From Pandoraea aquatica (GTDB lineage Bacteria; Pseudomonadota; Gammaproteobacteria; Burkholderiales; Burkholderiaceae): a DNA stretch of 64,000 nucleotides. How positions within the stretch are numbered: the first letter of the stretch is position 1; each line of letters starts with the position of its first letter. Below the pieces are notes generated by a model. It worked only from the letters and a program-made list of their open reading frames with translations, was not told the origin of the DNA and made no database searches. This document shows positions 53,080-61,128 of this stretch, piece after piece. The position numbers and the translations under genes are program-made. Location: the NCBI RefSeq assembly GCF_902459565.1, contig NZ_CABPSN010000003.1, positions 1 through 64,000 on the forward strand. Reading direction: 5' to 3'.

Positions 53080-53964
53080 ATGACTATTTTACTGTATGCG
53101 CTGACCGCCATCCTCTACGCCGGGTTGGCGGTTTGTTCGTGGCAAGGATACCGGCGCGACGCCGCGCTCGCACTCGCGGGCGGACAAGTCGCGCCTGCGC
53201 CTGTCACGGGCACGCCCTCGCGCTGGCCGATGCAGCTTTCGCTGTTCGCCGCGCTCTTGCTGCACGGGGTGTTGCTGCATCAGACGATCTTCCGCGCCGA
53301 CAGCATGCACTTCGGTTTCGCGTACATGCTCTCGGCCATGTTGTGGCTCTCGGTCGGCATTTACTGGATCGAGAGTTTCTTTTTTCCGCTCGAGAGCCTG
53401 CGACTGATGGTCACACCCGTGGCGGCGGTCGCGTGTCTGTTGCCGATGATTTTTCCGGACGTGCGCATTCTGGGCTTTGCCGCCAATCCGGTGTTCAAGG
53501 CGCACTTCATCATCGCCAACATGGCCTACGGGCTGTTCGCGCTGGCGGCGCTGCACGCATTGCTGATGATCTATGCCGAGCGCCAACTGCATCCGTCGCG
53601 CAGCAACGAGGCGACGGGCTGGCTCTCGCGCTGGCTCGAGACGCTGCCGCCGCTGCTCACGATGGAGAAACTGCTGTTCCGTCTGATCGGCGCGGGGTTC
53701 GTGCTGCTCACGCTGACGCTGATCTCCGGCGTGATGTTCTCCGAGGCGCTCTTCGGGCGCGCGGTGCGCATCGATCACAAGACCGTGTTCGCGGTGGTGT
53801 CGTGGCTGATGTTCGGCGCGGTGCTGCTGGGGCGGCATTTTTACGGGTGGCGCGGCAAGGTCGCGCTGCGTTGGGTTCTGGCGTCGTTCGTGGCGCTGTT
53901 GCTGGCGTATGTCGGTTCTCGCTTCGTGCTTGAGGTGGTGCTGCATCGCATGACGGAGACTTGA
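53080..53964 (+). CDS. CcsA/YpjD family cytochrome c assembly-like membrane protein
   Basis: A 294-residue protein with about eight membrane helices. The family signature is present in the second half (AHFIIANMAYGLFALAALHA, and SGVMFSEALFGRAVRIDHK followed by a hydrophobic WLMFGAVLLGRHFYGWRGK). It belongs to the heme-handling CcsA/CcmC superfamily, YpjD branch. Conserved His residues in helices (LLHGVLLHQ and AHFI, HAL) could bind heme. Its exact role in proteobacteria is not settled. It is regularly found divergent from ffh. Confidence 0.88.
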   Translation: MTILLYALTAILYAGLAVCSWQGYRRDAALALAGGQVAPAPVTGTPSRWPMQLSLFAALLLHGVLLHQTIFRADSMHFGFAYMLSAMLWLSVGIYWIESFFFPLESLRLMVTPVAAVACLLPMIFPDVRILGFAANPVFKAHFIIANMAYGLFALAALHALLMIYAERQLHPSRSNEATGWLSRWLETLPPLLTMEKLLFRLIGAGFVLLTLTLISGVMFSEALFGRAVRIDHKTVFAVVSWLMFGAVLLGRHFYGWRGKVALRWVLASFVALLLAYVGSRFVLEVVLHRMTET

Positions 53965-53970
53965 AGCGCG

Positions 53971-54267
53971 ATGCGCAATATCCTGTTGTTACTGTTGCTC
54001 CTTATTGCCGGGACGTGGTGGATGCGCCACAACGAGCGTAAGCGCAATTCCGAAGGCCCTCAGCGCAATGAGCGCATGCGCACGCCGCAGGGCAATGGCA
54101 GCCGTACGACGGCCCAACAGTCGCTGCCGCCTGCCGAGCGCATGGTGCGTTGCAGCGAGTGCGATACCTATCTTCCCGAAAGCGAATCGTTGTCGGGTGT
54201 CGGCGGCAAACATTTTTGCAGCACGGCGCATCGCGACGCCTACCTCGCGCGCGAACACCGCATCTGA
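53971..54267 (+). CDS. PP0621 family protein, putative zinc ribbon
   Basis: A 98-residue protein: an N-terminal membrane helix (MRNILLLLLLLIAGTWWM), a charged low-complexity linker, and a C-terminal mini-domain RCSECDTYLPESE ... HFCSTAHRDAYL with CxxC and C/H residues suited to one zinc. This matches the PP0621 family, of unknown function. Six bases after the CcsA-like gene, hence co-expressed. Confidence 0.82.
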   Translation: MRNILLLLLLLIAGTWWMRHNERKRNSEGPQRNERMRTPQGNGSRTTAQQSLPPAERMVRCSECDTYLPESESLSGVGGKHFCSTAHRDAYLAREHRI

Positions 54268-54482
54268 GTCCCGCTGCGCGGCCAGCCCGCGCAGCGATCG
54301 CGCCTCCCTGCGCATCTCTGCTCATCTCGTCCGCTTCCCGGTTTTCCTGCAAACGCTGCGCATCGCCGCTCACGGCGTGCGTCGGCTTGCGCATGCCTGT
54401 CGCATGCACTAAAACACAGTAACCGACCCCATTCGTCATACAGGTATCACGGGCGAACGGGGCGACGACAGGAGGGCGCAAC

Positions 54483-55001
54483 ATGCTAATGCGCAGACGG
54501 ATGTATTTCCTTCTTCCCGATCTGGCCAGTGCCCAGCGCACGATGAGCGATCTGTTGCTCGCCCGGATCGAGGAGCGTCACATCCACTTCATGGCACGTG
54601 ACGAAATGGACCTGGAGGGACTGCACGAGGCTAACCTGCTACAGACTTCCGATATCGTGCACGGCGCCGAAGCCGGGCTCGTGATCGGCGGCTTCTGTGG
54701 TCTGGCAGTCGGTGCAGTCGCGGCGTTTTTCCCCATCGTGGGCACACGTCCCCAATGGGAATTGATGATCGTGACGGCACCGCTCGGCGCGCTGTTCGGC
54801 GCATGGGTGTCGAGCATGATCGGTGTCTCGGTGCCGAACTCGCGACTCAAGGCGTTTCGTGACCCGCTGGAGCGCGGCATGATCCTGCTGATGGTGGATG
54901 TGCGCGAGAGCCGCGTCGAGGAGATTCGCGAGATGCTCAAGGAGCATCACCCCGAAGCCCATATGGAGGGCATCGAGGCCGCGATTCCGGCGTTCCCCTG
55001 A
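54483..55001 (+). CDS. DUF1269-like membrane protein
   Basis: A 172-residue protein. The N-terminal 55 residues form a ferredoxin-like half (MYFLLPDLASAQRTMSDLLLAR), the middle has two glycine-rich hydrophobic segments (VIGGFCGLAVGAVAAFFPIVG and APLGALFGAWVSSMIGVSVP), and a C-terminal beta-alpha unit follows (GMILLMVDVRESRVEEIREML). This architecture fits DUF1269/glycine-zipper stress proteins of Burkholderiales. Function unknown. It has its own good ribosome-binding site (caggagggc) and sits 215 bases after the PP0621 gene. Confidence 0.7.
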   Translation: MLMRRRMYFLLPDLASAQRTMSDLLLARIEERHIHFMARDEMDLEGLHEANLLQTSDIVHGAEAGLVIGGFCGLAVGAVAAFFPIVGTRPQWELMIVTAPLGALFGAWVSSMIGVSVPNSRLKAFRDPLERGMILLMVDVRESRVEEIREMLKEHHPEAHMEGIEAAIPAFP

Positions 55002-55100
55002 AATCGTACGGAGGGAGACCAAGGACAGTGACGTTATTGAGAGTGCCAACGCGTTTTACCGGCCGGCAACGGCCATTAGCGTCGCACCTGTGAGCGGCGC

Positions 55101-55203
55101 GGGATGGTGTCCGTGTTGTATGACACGAGCGCGGTGCCATCCCCGGGCGTGGACACGCCCACGGAAGCCTCTCGGCCAGGTCAGGCGAGGGGCTTCTTCT
55201 TTG
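55101..55203 (+). ncRNA. candidate structured RNA with three consecutive hairpins
   Basis: In a 516-bp gap without a gene, three hairpins follow one another. First, gggatgg (55101-55107) pairs with ccatccc (55137-55143), with an inner cgtgt/acacg stem. Second, gggcgt (55145-55150) pairs with acgccc (55155-55160) over a tetraloop. Third, gaagcctctcg (55164-55174) pairs with cgaggggcttc (55186-55196), followed by a U-rich ttcttt. The last looks like a terminator, so this may be a small RNA or a leader. No convincing promoter was found. Confidence 0.4.
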
Positions 55204-55517
55204 GGAATTTCCTTTTTATTTTTCGACTTGTTTCGGACGAAGTCCCACATGACACTGGGACTTCGCCTGCCTCGCGGCGGACTTCCCGACCGGACCGGTC
55301 ACCGGCGACGTCACGCCAAGTGGGCTACAATGCCACCCCTCGCTCTACGGGAGTTCGTTGTGCCCGTCATGCTCCAGTCATCTGCGTCCCCTAACGTTTC
55401 GCTCCGGCCGTTTGCCCAGTCTGCTCCGCCGCTATCTGTTCGACCGTCACCATTGATGCATCGATGCGGATGGTGCTTCGGTGTCGACATCGCCGCCGCG
55501 TGTTCGCGAGGTGACGC
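55204..55517. other. region upstream of ampD
   Basis: No gene seen. It contains a perfect 10-bp hairpin, cgaagtccca (55238-55247) with tgggacttcg (55256-55265), lacking a T-run, and a -10-like tacaat at 55326-55331 with no recognisable -35. The stretch 55201-55235 is unusually T-rich for this window. Confidence 0.45.
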
Positions 55518-56117
55518 ATGAACGCACCGGACAAACTGCCAACGCTCACGCTCGACACCGAAGGATGGGTGCGGGAGGCGGAGCGCCTGCCGTCGCCGAA
55601 CTTCGACGTGCGTCCACAAGGCATGCCCATCGGCTTGCTCGTGGTCCACAACATCTCGCTGCCGCCGGGGCAATTCGGTGGCGACGAGATTCCGGCGTTC
55701 TTCCAGAACCGGCTCGATCACGACGCGCATCCGTTCTTCGACGAGATTCGCGGCGTGCATGTGTCGTCGCATTTTCTGGTGCGTCGCGATGGTGCGTTGC
55801 AACAGTACGTCTCGTGCGATGCGCGGGCGTGGCATGCGGGCGCATCGTCGTTCGAGGGACGCACGCGCTGCAACGATTTCTCGATCGGCGTAGAACTGGA
55901 GGGGACGGACGACGTGCCTTTCACGCCGGCGCAGTACGCAACATTGGCGGCGCTCACGCGCGTTTTGCGCGAGCATTATCCGATTCAAGCCGTGGCCGGA
56001 CATGCCGATATAGCACCTGGCCGGAAGACGGACCCGGGGCCGCATTTCGAGTGGCAGCGGCTGCGTCGGATGGCCGCGCTGGAACCGGAGGCGCTGCCGT
56101 TTCAGAAGGCAGATTAA
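55518..56117 (+). CDS. ampD: 1,6-anhydro-N-acetylmuramyl-L-alanine amidase AmpD
   Basis: A 199-residue cytoplasmic zinc amidase that removes the stem peptide from recycled anhydro-muropeptides and thereby keeps AmpR-type beta-lactamase induction low. Zinc ligands: His in LLVVHNISLPPG, His in the late GHADIAPGRKTDPGPHFEW, and Asp in KTDPGP; the DFSIGVELEG stretch provides the catalytic Glu. No signal peptide. Start ATG at 55518 preceded by cgaggtgacgc. Confidence 0.94.
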   Translation: MNAPDKLPTLTLDTEGWVREAERLPSPNFDVRPQGMPIGLLVVHNISLPPGQFGGDEIPAFFQNRLDHDAHPFFDEIRGVHVSSHFLVRRDGALQQYVSCDARAWHAGASSFEGRTRCNDFSIGVELEGTDDVPFTPAQYATLAALTRVLREHYPIQAVAGHADIAPGRKTDPGPHFEWQRLRRMAALEPEALPFQKAD

Positions 56118-56206
56118 CCCTCACCGGGGGGCAGGTTTTGCTTGACACGAAGACCCGACGGGCCTTCCCGGGAATGAAATTTTTGATTTTGCGGAGTGCG
56201 TCATCT

Positions 56207-56253
56207 CCACTATACTTAGTGCCAATCCGGCCCCCAACCACTACATATAGTGG
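56207..56253 (+). promoter_or_regulatory. tandem NrdR boxes upstream of nrdA
   Basis: Two 16-base near-palindromes, ccactatacttagtgc (56207-56222) and ccactacatatagtgg (56238-56253), have starts 31 bases apart (15 bases between). Both resemble the known NrdR box ACACWATATATWGTGT; by eye 12-13 of 16 positions match. A -10-like tatact (56211-56216) lies inside the first box, with ttgcgg 16 bases upstream. NrdR repression of nrdA is therefore very likely. Confidence 0.8.
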
Positions 56254-56491
56254 TCAGTGACCGGGAAGCAAGATCCATCAATACCGTGCTTGTCCTGCGG
56301 CGTTTTGTGGGGCGGCACAGCAGCAAAGCCGTGCAGCGGACACCTCGAACCCTTGGCCGTCCGTCGGTCGTGCGGTGTTCAGCACTTCGCTCCATCGGCG
56401 CCCCCAGGGCGCATTTTTGCCGACTTCAGTACTCAGTATTGCTGGTGGAAGTGCGCTAACAGCACCATCTCATTGGAACGGGAGTTTTTAC
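56254..56491. other. nrdA leader
   Basis: About 240 bases between the NrdR boxes and the nrdA start, with no gene supported. An in-frame extension of nrdA to an ATG at 56375 exists but has no conserved sequence. Confidence 0.4.
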
Positions 56492-59443
56492 ATGCAGACT
56501 AACGAAAACCTCACCCGCCCGAACCCGACGCCCGCCGCGAACGCTGGCAGTGGCACGGGTGCGTCGGCGCCCCAGACGACGGGCGCATTCGAGCCGGCGA
56601 CCAACGCCGACTTCAAAGTGATCCGACGCAACGGCACGGTGGTGGGTTTCGAGCCGTCGAAGATCGCCATCGCCGTGACCAAGGCGTTCCTGGCAGTGAA
56701 CGGCGGTCAGGGTGCGGCTTCGGCACGCGTCCGCGAGCTCGTGGAACAGTTGACGGAAAACGTCGTGCGCGCATTGGTGCGCAGCCGCCCGAACGGCGGT
56801 ACGTTCCACATCGAAGACATTCAGGATCAGGTCGAACTCGCGCTGATGCGCGAAGGCGAGCACAACGTCGCCCGCGCCTATGTGCTGTACCGCGAGAAGC
56901 GTTCGCAAGAGCGCGCTCACGCTGGCGAAGCCACGCAAGAGGCGGCAACACCCGACACCCCGGTGCTGCATGTCACCGACAACGGTGTGTCGCGCCCGCT
57001 CGACATGGCGGCACTGCGCGGCGTGGTCAACGCGGCCTGCGACAATCTCGGCAGTGAAGTCACCGCCGAGCCGATTCTGGCCGAGACCATCAAGAACCTG
57101 TACGACGGCGTGCCGCTGTCGCAGGTCTACGATTCGGCGATTCTCGCCTCGCGTACCCTCATCGAGAAGGAACCGGCGTACAGCCAGGTCACGGCGCGTA
57201 TCCTGATGCACACGATCCGCCGCGAAATCCTCGGCGAAGAAGTGCCGCAGGGCGAGATGGCTGCGCGTTACATCGAGTACTTCCCGCGTTTCATCAAGCA
57301 AGGCGTTGAAGCCGAACTGCTCGACGAGCAACTGCTCTCGTTCGATCTGGCCAAGCTGGCTGCCGCGCTCGACGCCAACCGCGACCTGCAATTCAACTAC
57401 CTCGGCCTGCAAACGCTGTACGACCGCTACTTCCTGCATATCGATAGCCATCGCATCGAAATGCCGCAGGCGTTCTACATGCGCGTGGCCATGGGTCTGG
57501 CGCTGAACGAAGTCGAGCGCGAAGCGCGTGCGATCGAGTTCTATCAGATCCTGTCGAGCTTCGACTTCATGAGCTCCACGCCGACGCTGTTCAACTCGGG
57601 CACGCGTCGCTCGCAGCTCTCGTCGTGCTACCTGACGACCGTCTCGGACGATCTGGAAGGCATTTACGAAGCGCTCAAGGAAAACGCACTGCTGTCGAAG
57701 TTCGCCGGCGGTCTGGGCAACGACTGGACGCAGGTTCGCGCACTCGGCTCGCACATCAAGGGCACGAACGGCAAGAGCCAGGGCGTGGTGCCGTTCCTCA
57801 AGGTGGTCAACGACACGGCCGTGGCCGTGAACCAGGGTGGCAAGCGCAAGGGCGCGGTCTGCGCCTACCTGGAAACGTGGCACCTGGACATCGAAGAATT
57901 CCTGGAGCTGCGCAAGAACACGGGTGACGATCGTCGCCGTACGCACGACATGAACACGGCGAACTGGATTCCCGATCTGTTCATGAAGCGCGTAATGGAA
58001 GGTGCGGAGTGGACGCTGTTCTCGCCGTCGACCTGCCCGGATCTGCACGACAAGTACGGCAAGGCTTTCGAACAGGCTTACACGGCTTACGAAGAGAAGG
58101 CCGCACGCGGCGAGATCAAGCTGTTCAAGAAGGTGCCGGCACAAGCGCTGTGGCGCAAGATGCTGGGCATGCTGTTCGAAACCGGCCATCCGTGGATCAC
58201 GTTCAAGGACCCGTGCAACATCCGCTCGCCGCAGCAACACGTGGGCGTGGTGCACTCGTCGAACCTGTGCACGGAAATCACGCTCAACACGAGCGAGACG
58301 GAAATCGCCGTGTGTAACCTCGGCTCGGTGAACCTCGTGGCTCACCTGAAGCAGACGGCCAACGGTTACGAGCTGGATCACGAGAAGCTGCAACGCACCA
58401 TTCGTGTGGCGATGCGCATGCTCGACAACGTCATCGACATCAATTACTACGCGGTGGCGAAGGCGCGCAACTCGAACCTGCATCACCGTCCGGTGGGCAT
58501 GGGCATCATGGGCTTCCAGGATTGCCTGCACCTGCTGCGTACGCCGTATGCGTCGAACGCCGCCGTCGAGTTCGCCGACCGTTCGATGGAAGCGGTTTGC
58601 TACTACGCTTACTGGGCGTCGACCGAGCTGGCCAAGGAACGCGGTCAGTACTCGTCGTACAAGGGCTCGCTGTGGGATCGTGGCATCCTGCCGCAGGATT
58701 CGCTCAAGCTCCTGATGGAAGAGCGTGGCGGTTACGTCGATGTCGACCTGTCGAGCACGCTCGAGTGGGACAGCCTGCGCAAGCACATTGCTGCGCACGG
58801 CATGCGCAACTCGAACTGCGTCGCCATCGCACCGACGGCCACCATCTCGAACATCATCGGCGTGTCGGCCTGTATCGAACCGACGTTCCAGAACCTGTAC
58901 GTGAAGTCGAACCTCTCGGGCGAATTCACGGTGGTGAACGAGTACCTGGTGCGTGACCTGAAGGCCCGCGGTCTGTGGGACGAAGTGATGGTCGCCGACC
59001 TGAAGTACTTCGACGGTTCGCTCGCTCGTATCGACCGCGTGCCGGCCGACCTGCGCGAGATCTACGCCACGGCGTTCGAAGTCGAGCCGAAGTGGCTGGT
59101 CGAGGCAGCGTCGCGTCGTCAGAAGTGGATCGATCAGGCGCAGTCGCTGAACATCTATATGGCAGGCGCGTCGGGCAAGAAGCTCGACGAGACGTACAAG
59201 CTGGCCTGGACGCGAGCACTGAAGACCACGTACTACCTCCGTACGATGGCCGCAACGCACGTCGAGAAGTCGACGGTCAGCCACGGCGCGCTGAACGCGG
59301 TGCCGAGCTCGGGTGGTGTGTCGGGTGGCTTCTCGGCCGAGCCGACCTCGCCGCTGGCGCAGCCGATGCCGGAAGCCGAAGGCGCTGTCTGCACGATGCG
59401 TCCGGGCGACCCGGGCTTCGAAGAGTGCGAGGCTTGCCAGTAA
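56492..59443 (+). CDS. nrdA: ribonucleoside-diphosphate reductase subunit alpha (class Ia)
   Basis: A 983-residue catalytic subunit. The N-terminal ATP-cone allosteric domain starts at about residue 45 (FKVIRRNGTVVGFEPSKIAI). The catalytic barrel contains SSCYLTTVSDDLEGIY with the first redox cysteine and NLCTEITLNTSETEIAVCNLGSVNL with the thiyl-radical and second redox cysteines. The C-terminus ends ECEACQ, the CxxC-type swinging arm. Compared with E. coli NrdA (761 residues) it carries extra N-terminal sequence. ATG at 56492 has acgggag upstream. Controlled by the two NrdR boxes. Confidence 0.96.
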   Translation: MQTNENLTRPNPTPAANAGSGTGASAPQTTGAFEPATNADFKVIRRNGTVVGFEPSKIAIAVTKAFLAVNGGQGAASARVRELVEQLTENVVRALVRSRPNGGTFHIEDIQDQVELALMREGEHNVARAYVLYREKRSQERAHAGEATQEAATPDTPVLHVTDNGVSRPLDMAALRGVVNAACDNLGSEVTAEPILAETIKNLYDGVPLSQVYDSAILASRTLIEKEPAYSQVTARILMHTIRREILGEEVPQGEMAARYIEYFPRFIKQGVEAELLDEQLLSFDLAKLAAALDANRDLQFNYLGLQTLYDRYFLHIDSHRIEMPQAFYMRVAMGLALNEVEREARAIEFYQILSSFDFMSSTPTLFNSGTRRSQLSSCYLTTVSDDLEGIYEALKENALLSKFAGGLGNDWTQVRALGSHIKGTNGKSQGVVPFLKVVNDTAVAVNQGGKRKGAVCAYLETWHLDIEEFLELRKNTGDDRRRTHDMNTANWIPDLFMKRVMEGAEWTLFSPSTCPDLHDKYGKAFEQAYTAYEEKAARGEIKLFKKVPAQALWRKMLGMLFETGHPWITFKDPCNIRSPQQHVGVVHSSNLCTEITLNTSETEIAVCNLGSVNLVAHLKQTANGYELDHEKLQRTIRVAMRMLDNVIDINYYAVAKARNSNLHHRPVGMGIMGFQDCLHLLRTPYASNAAVEFADRSMEAVCYYAYWASTELAKERGQYSSYKGSLWDRGILPQDSLKLLMEERGGYVDVDLSSTLEWDSLRKHIAAHGMRNSNCVAIAPTATISNIIGVSACIEPTFQNLYVKSNLSGEFTVVNEYLVRDLKARGLWDEVMVADLKYFDGSLARIDRVPADLREIYATAFEVEPKWLVEAASRRQKWIDQAQSLNIYMAGASGKKLDETYKLAWTRALKTTYYLRTMAATHVEKSTVSHGALNAVPSSGGVSGGFSAEPTSPLAQPMPEAEGAVCTMRPGDPGFEECEACQ

Positions 59444-59492
59444 GTTGTTTGTGATGCGGTGCCGCATATTGCATGCGGCACCCGTCTTCGGG

Positions 59493-59527
59493 AAAACCCC
59501 GTCGATCCGAAAGGGCGACGGGGTTTT
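59493..59527 (+). terminator. nrdA terminator
   Basis: aaaaccccgtcg pairs with cgacggggtttt around a loop of 11 bases, followed by more T residues. A second hairpin, gtgccgcat/atgcggcac, precedes it at about 59459-59481. Confidence 0.85.
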
Positions 59528-59558
59528 TCTTTGGCGGCGGCGAAAGTCTGTTTTCGGA

Positions 59559-60530
59559 TCAGGCCAGATCGATGCGCATCGACAGATCGAGTGTCTGGCC
59601 GTGAGCGAGCACCTCGTGGTCGGTGTCGAACTCGCCCACGCGATGCGTCGACGGTTCAAGACACAGATAGGGACGACCGGCGGGCGAGTGCAGGACGAGC
59701 CAGGTCGCATCGTCGCTGCGCACGGTGGCGCTGCGCAGTCCGCCGGCGTAGTCGATGCGAGCGTCGAAGCGTCCCGACTCGGTGGGGACTTCGGCGAACC
59801 ATGTCGAGCGTCCGCCGGTGTCGAGACCGCCGCCGACCGACACCACTTCCATCGGCCCGACGTGCACGCGTTGCTCGCTCGGCCAGCGAATGTCCTCCGA
59901 CGGCGAGCGCCAGAGCGCTTCGGATTCGAACGTCACGCGCGCGCCGGCGGGCCAGCGGAAGTAGGGGTGCAGGCCGAGCCCCGCCGGCATCTCCTGCGCC
60001 GAGAGGTTGGTGAGCGAGAGCTGCATGTCGAGACCTTGCTCGTCGAGCGTCACCGAAAGGTACGCCTGATAGTGCCAGGGCCATTCGGGCTGCGCCGGGC
60101 TGTCGAGTTGCAGCACGCAGCAATGGGCGCTTTCGTCGACGACTTCCCACGCACGTCGCAGCCCCCAGCCATGTAACGAACTCGACGTAGCGGGCGTCTC
60201 GTGAACGGCGATGGTCTGCCCGCGCCAGTGCAGCGTATCGTCGCGCAACATATTGGTATACGGCAGCATTGGGAACGCACCGGCCTTGGGCCATTCATCG
60301 GAGGAAAATGGCTCATTGCCGAGCGGTACTAGATAGTCGAACAGGTCGCCGCGGGTGTCGCGACGCGCCAGACGCGACAGGCGCGCGCCGCAACCCGGCT
60401 GCACTTCGGCGATGAGCGCGCCTCTGGCGAGGCGGATCGGTTTGCCGGGGGTGAGGGTGAGCGGTGTCGGACCCGGTTGGTCGACCGAAGCGGCCGGGGC
60501 CTGTGCGCCGTCGGCGCGTGAGGATGTCAT
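59559..60530 (-). CDS. aldose 1-epimerase family protein
   Basis: A 323-residue galactose-mutarotase-like protein. Family blocks: PMLPYTNMLRDDTLHWRG with the substrate-binding Asn/Arg, SLHGWGLRRAWEV with catalytic His, LGLHPYFRWP with the second His, and a C-terminal LCLEPSTHRVGEFDT with the catalytic Glu. It interconverts anomers of free sugars or related substrates. ATG at 60530 follows ggagatactgacg; the frame upstream to 60638 is not family-like. It lies on the opposite strand between nrdA and nrdB. Confidence 0.88.
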   Translation of the reverse strand: MTSSRADGAQAPAASVDQPGPTPLTLTPGKPIRLARGALIAEVQPGCGARLSRLARRDTRGDLFDYLVPLGNEPFSSDEWPKAGAFPMLPYTNMLRDDTLHWRGQTIAVHETPATSSSLHGWGLRRAWEVVDESAHCCVLQLDSPAQPEWPWHYQAYLSVTLDEQGLDMQLSLTNLSAQEMPAGLGLHPYFRWPAGARVTFESEALWRSPSEDIRWPSEQRVHVGPMEVVSVGGGLDTGGRSTWFAEVPTESGRFDARIDYAGGLRSATVRSDDATWLVLHSPAGRPYLCLEPSTHRVGEFDTDHEVLAHGQTLDLSMRIDLA

Positions 60531-60749
60531 CGTCAGTATCTCCTTCGTGTGCGCCGGGGAGGTGGAGGCAGTGGCGCGCGCCGGAATCTTGTGTCCCGGT
60601 CCGCAACGCTTTGGCGCTTGCCGCACAGGATACGCCAATGCGGCCGCGCGTCATTTTGATGCACTGCAAACGCTGTCGTGCGGCGTCGTTTCGTGGCAAG
60701 ATGCCGGTCCCGCAAGGCCGGACGTCACGTGACGTCGGTATGCTCGCAA

Positions 60750-60796
60750 ACACTAGGTATTGTGGTGATGGCATAACTCGACACAATATATGGTGT
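60750..60796 (+). promoter_or_regulatory. tandem NrdR boxes upstream of nrdB
   Basis: acactaggtattgtgg (60750-60765) and acacaatatatggtgt (60781-60796) again start 31 bases apart, the same spacing as at nrdA. The second is an almost perfect NrdR box. They lie 333 bases before nrdB and 220 bases before the divergent epimerase gene, so nrdB should have a long leader. Confidence 0.82.
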
Positions 60797-60861
60797 CGAT
60801 GGGCTGGAATGAGTGACGGTATTGTGCTAAATTGGAGTCATTCGATCGACGTCGGGAGGTC

Positions 60862-61005
60862 ATGATGTTGCAAGACAAAGATTGCAGCCTCGGAACCGAT
60901 GTCATCGTCTGCGTCGTTATTCAAATTAGCGCGAAAGCGAATCTGCTTTACCCCCAATACCAAGCATTGCCACTCGCGGATTTTTCGTCGTCGTCTTCTG
61001 ATTGA
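60862..61005 (+). CDS. small ORF in the nrdB leader (47 codons)
   Basis: ATG at 60862 is preceded by cgggaggt at a good distance, one of the better ribosome-binding sites in the area. The predicted 47-residue peptide begins MMLQDKDCSLGTDVIVCVV and ends LPLADFSSSSSD, with a short hydrophobic patch and two cysteines. It lies between the NrdR boxes and nrdB, so it would be on the nrdB transcript. I recognise no family. It could be a leader peptide or chance; comparison with relatives would decide. Confidence 0.35.
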   Translation: MMLQDKDCSLGTDVIVCVVIQISAKANLLYPQYQALPLADFSSSSSD

Positions 61006-61128
61006 CGGCAGCAATATCGCAATTTTTTCGTCGGCCTTCGTGCGCCTCGTGCGCGAACGGCTGATCTGTCACTTCGGCGATACGCGTGACTCACGTGTTT
61101 CGCATCAACCTGAACGGACCGAGACCCT
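61006..61128 (+). other. proximal nrdB leader
   Basis: No feature recognised apart from runs of T at 61021-61032. The nrdB start at 61129 is preceded by gaccgagaccct, a mediocre ribosome-binding site. Confidence 0.4.

Noticed and set aside
55175-55185. ccaggtcagg motif resembling signal recognition particle RNA
   Set aside because: The rest of the conserved SRP RNA domain IV (the asymmetric loop and GGAA tetraloop) is absent; the match is confined to one hairpin loop.
54898-55521. 207-codon plus-strand frame over the DUF1269-ampD gap
   Set aside because: It overlaps the DUF1269 gene in another frame and crosses the hairpin cluster; no domain is recognisable and residue composition (Arg/Ser-rich) is typical of an out-of-frame reading.
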